Part shown: piece by piece, positions 61,148-64,000 of the stretch | How positions within the stretch are numbered: position 1 is the first letter of the stretch | How the letters are laid out: the number at the start of each line of letters is the position of its first letter | Assembly: GCF_049608145.1 (NCBI RefSeq) | Contig: NZ_JBMYXF010000009.1 | Coordinates: forward strand, 19,000 to 82,999 | Reading direction: 5' to 3' | Source: Halocynthiibacter sp049608145 | Lineage (GTDB): Bacteria > Pseudomonadota > Alphaproteobacteria > Rhodobacterales > Rhodobacteraceae | DNA length: 64,000 nt | Program-made: the position numbers and the translations under genes | The notes under the pieces: model-generated | The model's database searches: none | What the model was told of the DNA's origin: nothing | Seen by the model: the letters and a program-made list of their open reading frames with translations, nothing else

Positions 61148-62870
61148 CACGCTGTCTCGGCAACAGATCCTGCCAGAGCAGAACTTGCCCAAAGGGGCGG
61201 ATCTGTTGGCAGAAGGGCGGCAGGCTGCATCTGAATGGCATGTGCAACCTGCTGCGTTTCAACGTGAATTTCAGGTTTCGTCTGAGTGGGAATACAAACA
61301 TCGTATGATGGGCGAAGGCCGTGTTATGCAGCATGCCCATCTTGGATACCGGTCGCTAGAAACCACTTTGGAAGCGCTTCGAGACATTTATCGCAGCTGT
61401 GCTGAAAAAGATGTGCGCATTGATCGGTTTGGCATGTGCCTTGACTGGTCAATGGGGCACAAAACTGCTGATCGGGCAGGGGGAATGCGAGGCACCGGAG
61501 TAATCTTGGACGGTCCCGATGACTTCCGCCGCATTACCGAAGCCGCACCAGCAGCAATGCACTTTGGTGATTTCATGTTGGGGTTTCCCGGGGCTTTTGA
61601 AAACGCGAAATATGCCCTTGCGGCTGGTGCCACTACTCTTGGTAACCTTGGACAGTATTTCACGTTTCGTTTGCCTGGTGACAATGATGATGTCACTGCA
61701 ACCGCTGAAACTCTTCGTGCCCTTGGCCTGATTTCAGCACAAGATGTACCCGTTCTTGTGCATTCAAATCTGGATGATGGATTTGCGGCCTCTTTTCATG
61801 ATCTTTGTTCTGCCCTTGGCATGGCGATTGTGGAAAAGCATATTGTTACAAAGCTTTGCAGTGCCCGTTATACGGTTTGCTATGGTCATCATTTCACGGA
61901 TCCCGTGACACGTATCGCGTTTCAGCAGGCGTTGACACAAATTCTCGGTGAATCGCCTGGATCACAGGTTTATGGTGCGACGGTGCTATATAAGGGGGAA
62001 AACGCCCAGAATTACGCTAGCCTCGCCAGTTATCTGTTGCCCGATATTCTTGCGCAACGCCAACTGCCCAGCGGACATGCTGTGAATCCGGTTCCTGTGA
62101 CTGAAAACACGCGTATTCCGGCGCCGGATGAGGTGATTGATGCTCAGTTAAATCTGGCACGCATGTCTGAACTTGCCGCAGGGTTTGAGCCCTTGTTGGA
62201 CCTGTCAAAGGTGGCTGGCATTCGGGATAAGATCCTGTCTGGGGCTGAGGCATTCTCAACCCGTCTTTTTCAGGGATTTAAGGACGCAGATCTTGACCCC
62301 CTTGATCCGTTTGAAATGTTGCTCACGCTACGTCGCATGGGGGCACGTGCGATAGAAAACCGTTTTGGATCGTCTGAACCTATAGTTCCTGCGGCAACTT
62401 TTCTCGAACTGAAAGAACGCAGAGATAGGATCTGTCGGGGAGCAACAGGCGAAAAACTGCGTCGGCTTTCTACACGGAAGATCCGCATTCTGACCGCATG
62501 CGGTGACGTGCATGAACACGCGAAGACTTTATTGGATATGGTCTTTGAACGTTGCGGTTTTGAGATCATTGATGGTGGTGTTTCCGCCAATCTGGAAGAT
62601 TTGGCATCGCTCGCCGAAAATGCGGATGTCATTGCACTTTCCACTTGGAATGGTGTGGCCCTGCGCTCTGCAGAGGAACTGTTGGAAAGGATGCAGAAAG
62701 CGGGTCTGGAACGCCCGTTGTTCATAGGTGGCCGACTGAATGAAATACCCGCCGAAAGCAACACAGGTCTTCCGCAGGATGTAACGGGGCAATTGCGCGA
62801 TATCGGTGCATATCCCTGTGCAGATATCGATGAATTCGCAAATGCTTTGGAACATTTGTTTTCGGCATAA
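61131..62870 (+). CDS. Putative B12-dependent mutase-like protein with C-terminal cobalamin-binding domain
   Basis: A 579-residue protein overlapping the sufS end by 17 bases. Residues 1-435 look like a TIM-barrel mutase core (GMRGTGVILDGPDDF, AKYALAAGATTLGNLGQYFTF, VPVLVHSNLDDGFAAS, CYGHHFTDPVTRIAF), with a loose resemblance to glutamate-mutase-type proteins. Residues 448-579 fit a B12-binding domain: GDVHEHAKTL (Asp459, His461; the usual DxHxxG with A in place of the Gly), IALSTWNG at the SxL position and FIGG. It is probably an unusual B12 mutase or repair protein; the substrate is unknown. It takes the position where sufA is expected. Confidence 0.7.
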   Translation: MNFSPDTLSRQQILPEQNLPKGADLLAEGRQAASEWHVQPAAFQREFQVSSEWEYKHRMMGEGRVMQHAHLGYRSLETTLEALRDIYRSCAEKDVRIDRFGMCLDWSMGHKTADRAGGMRGTGVILDGPDDFRRITEAAPAAMHFGDFMLGFPGAFENAKYALAAGATTLGNLGQYFTFRLPGDNDDVTATAETLRALGLISAQDVPVLVHSNLDDGFAASFHDLCSALGMAIVEKHIVTKLCSARYTVCYGHHFTDPVTRIAFQQALTQILGESPGSQVYGATVLYKGENAQNYASLASYLLPDILAQRQLPSGHAVNPVPVTENTRIPAPDEVIDAQLNLARMSELAAGFEPLLDLSKVAGIRDKILSGAEAFSTRLFQGFKDADLDPLDPFEMLLTLRRMGARAIENRFGSSEPIVPAATFLELKERRDRICRGATGEKLRRLSTRKIRILTACGDVHEHAKTLLDMVFERCGFEIIDGGVSANLEDLASLAENADVIALSTWNGVALRSAEELLERMQKAGLERPLFIGGRLNEIPAESNTGLPQDVTGQLRDIGAYPCADIDEFANALEHLFSA

Positions 62871-63031
62871 CTGTTTGAATGTGGGCCGAAATTTCAAATT
62901 TTCAGTGCAAAAGGCGGCAAGGGAATTTGTCACTGGGTTTGCGGCATGTCTCGATACTCTTGAGATATTTCCACGGAAAGACCAGTTCTTGATTGCACCC
63001 TCTCTATGTGGCGGCTATATCCCAATAACAG

Positions 63032-63108
<77 letters not shown>

Positions 63109-63229
63109 ATTTACGCCAACTGCCAAAAAGACGAAAGTCTGTGTAAACGGGTCTTGAAACACTTTGATTGCGGCGCGAAGCCTTCATATTTTTGCTTAAA
63201 ACAACTTATTATATGGACAAGTTCGCAAT
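63109..63229. other. Stretch after tRNA-Arg without a recognisable gene
   Basis: I see no gene, terminator or direct repeat of the tRNA 3' end in this stretch. Together with the following low-confidence ORF it makes up the gap between the tRNA gene and the IS5-type remnant. Confidence 0.5.
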
Positions 63230-63495
63230 CTAAACTTTTCCGTCTTGCCCAGATATATCCCGCTGATTTGACAGATGGCTCTTGTTGCTCTCTTTGTCAG
63301 GGCACAGGTTCCGGAACCTTTCATACTCATCAGCCGCCTCCATCAGGGTCGTGGCCATGCGCCGGGCAGGTTTGCCTGGCTTTGAAAGGACTCTGTTTTG
63401 ACTCGTTCCACCACTCTGATCCCCATCAGGTTCATTGGCGAGATCCCAAGCGATCACGTCATTGAAAATCGGTTGCAGTTGTTTCTGCGGACAAT
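63230..63495 (-). CDS. Hypothetical ORF of unknown family, possibly truncated by the adjacent IS
   Basis: An open frame of about 88 codons, ending at 63230. Its natural-looking part reads LQPIFNDVIAWDLANEPDGD, then NRVLSKPGKPARRMATTLME. No ribosome site is seen; an in-frame GTG lies at 63457, while the frame stays open to about 63495, just before the IS left end near 63511. I do not recognise it. It could be the 3' part of a gene interrupted by the IS, or a chance frame. Confidence 0.3.
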
Positions 63496-63510
63496 GCAGG
63501 CGTTAAAGCA

Positions 63511-64000
63511 GGGTAACTGAATAGCCCCTAGGCTCAGGCCTCATACCCAAAACAGCACGGTAGCTGCGAGCGCAATTGCGGACATAAATACGTTGGGGCA
63601 GCGATCATATCGAGTGGAGATCTGCCTCCAATCTTTGAGCTTACCAAACATACGCTCAATCACTGCCCGGCAGTGCATTGCAAGCAATGTCACGAGAGGG
63701 GCGGTTGCGCCGTTTGTATCGACGCTTATCATATTTCACAGTTTTTTGCGTGACTTTCGCCCTGGGATACAGGGCTTAATATCTTTATTCGACAATGCCT
63801 TACGGAACCAATCAGCATCATACCCTCGATCCATTGCCCGACAGGGTTATGCGCAGCATGATCCTGAAAGGGTGCCTGCAGAAATTCGGCTTTGGGCAAT
63901 AGATCAATCAAAGCAGCTGCACCTTTGTAGTCACTGACTTGTCCTGCGGTCATGACAAATCGTATGGGCCGTCCTGCGGTGTCGGTAACTGCGTGCAGTT
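63511..64000 (-). pseudogene. IS5-family transposase remnant, frameshifted, truncated by window edge
   Basis: On the minus strand, pieces of one transposase fall in three frames: LHAVTDTAGRPIRF and FVMTAGQVSDYKGAAALIDLLPKAEF (about 63860-63999), then DRGYDADWFRKALSNKDIKPC and PGRKSRKK in another frame, then VIERMFGKLKDWRQISTRYD and CPNVFMSAIALAATVLFWV ending at 63541. The protein matches IS5-type transposases in order, but at least two frameshifts break it. The left end may begin near 63511 (GGGTAACTGAATAG). The right end is outside the window. Confidence 0.85.

Overview
The window looks like a chromosomal segment of a moderate-GC alphaproteobacterium of the Rhodobacterales (Roseobacter group). 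This is inferred from gene content and order: an iscR-suf operon with a second cysteine desulfurase and paired Yip1-type membrane proteins, rplM-rpsI, an L21 with a long Ala/Lys-rich C-terminal extension, obg-proB-proA, ChpT, olsB-olsA, and a B12-riboswitch-controlled cobalt transporter. No species is claimed.

Layout. 1-2.4 kb: the 3' part of an ABC-F ATPase, a gap with decayed coding-like sequence, and icd. 2.5-10.5 kb: thiE-like, GNAT, trmJ, ctaA, an M32 carboxypeptidase, an enoyl-CoA hydratase, a thioesterase, and a sulfide:quinone-reductase-like flavoprotein with a small membrane partner. 10.7-11.7 kb: rplM-rpsI with a possible structured leader. 12.5-19 kb (minus strand): TetR, ppk2, a MetA with Glu111, a P-loop protein, and a 1006-residue kinase/M23/class-III aminotransferase fusion. 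19.1-22.9 kb (minus): a five-gene cobalt ECF transporter behind a cobalamin riboswitch. 23-29.6 kb: ppx, rlmE, a DEAD-box helicase, a small unknown protein, and a Na/Pi cotransporter-like protein.

29.7-34.9 kb (minus): a compact chemosensory operon (STAS, CheY, CheA, CheW, CheR, a second CheY and an unknown protein) with no receptor or CheB. It is followed by an SGNH esterase-like protein (35.2-37.1 kb) and a TPR-sulfotransferase. 39.4-49.3 kb: rplU-rpmA, RtcB, two GNATs, obg-proB-proA, chpT and olsB-olsA. 49.3-51.5 kb (minus): a tandem HD-domain protein, an unknown protein and an alpha/beta hydrolase. 51.7-62.9 kb: the iron-sulfur operon iscR, orf, iscS-like, sufB, orf, ybjQ-like, orf, sufC, sufD, two Yip1-like genes, sufS, and a B12-domain mutase-like gene that overlaps the end of sufS. 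The window ends with tRNA-Arg(CCG), an unknown ORF and a frameshifted IS5-type transposase running off the edge.

How the genes work together. The suf operon makes the Fe-S clusters used throughout metabolism. The cobalt transporter feeds B12 synthesis, which could supply the B12-domain protein at the end of that operon. ChpT belongs to the CtrA relay, and near-matches to CtrA boxes lie upstream of chpT and of the chemosensory operon. The most unusual items are the triple-fusion enzyme, the B12-domain protein coupled to sufS, the receptor-less chemosensory operon with its unknown last gene, the LamG-like/SGNH protein and the tandem HD protein.
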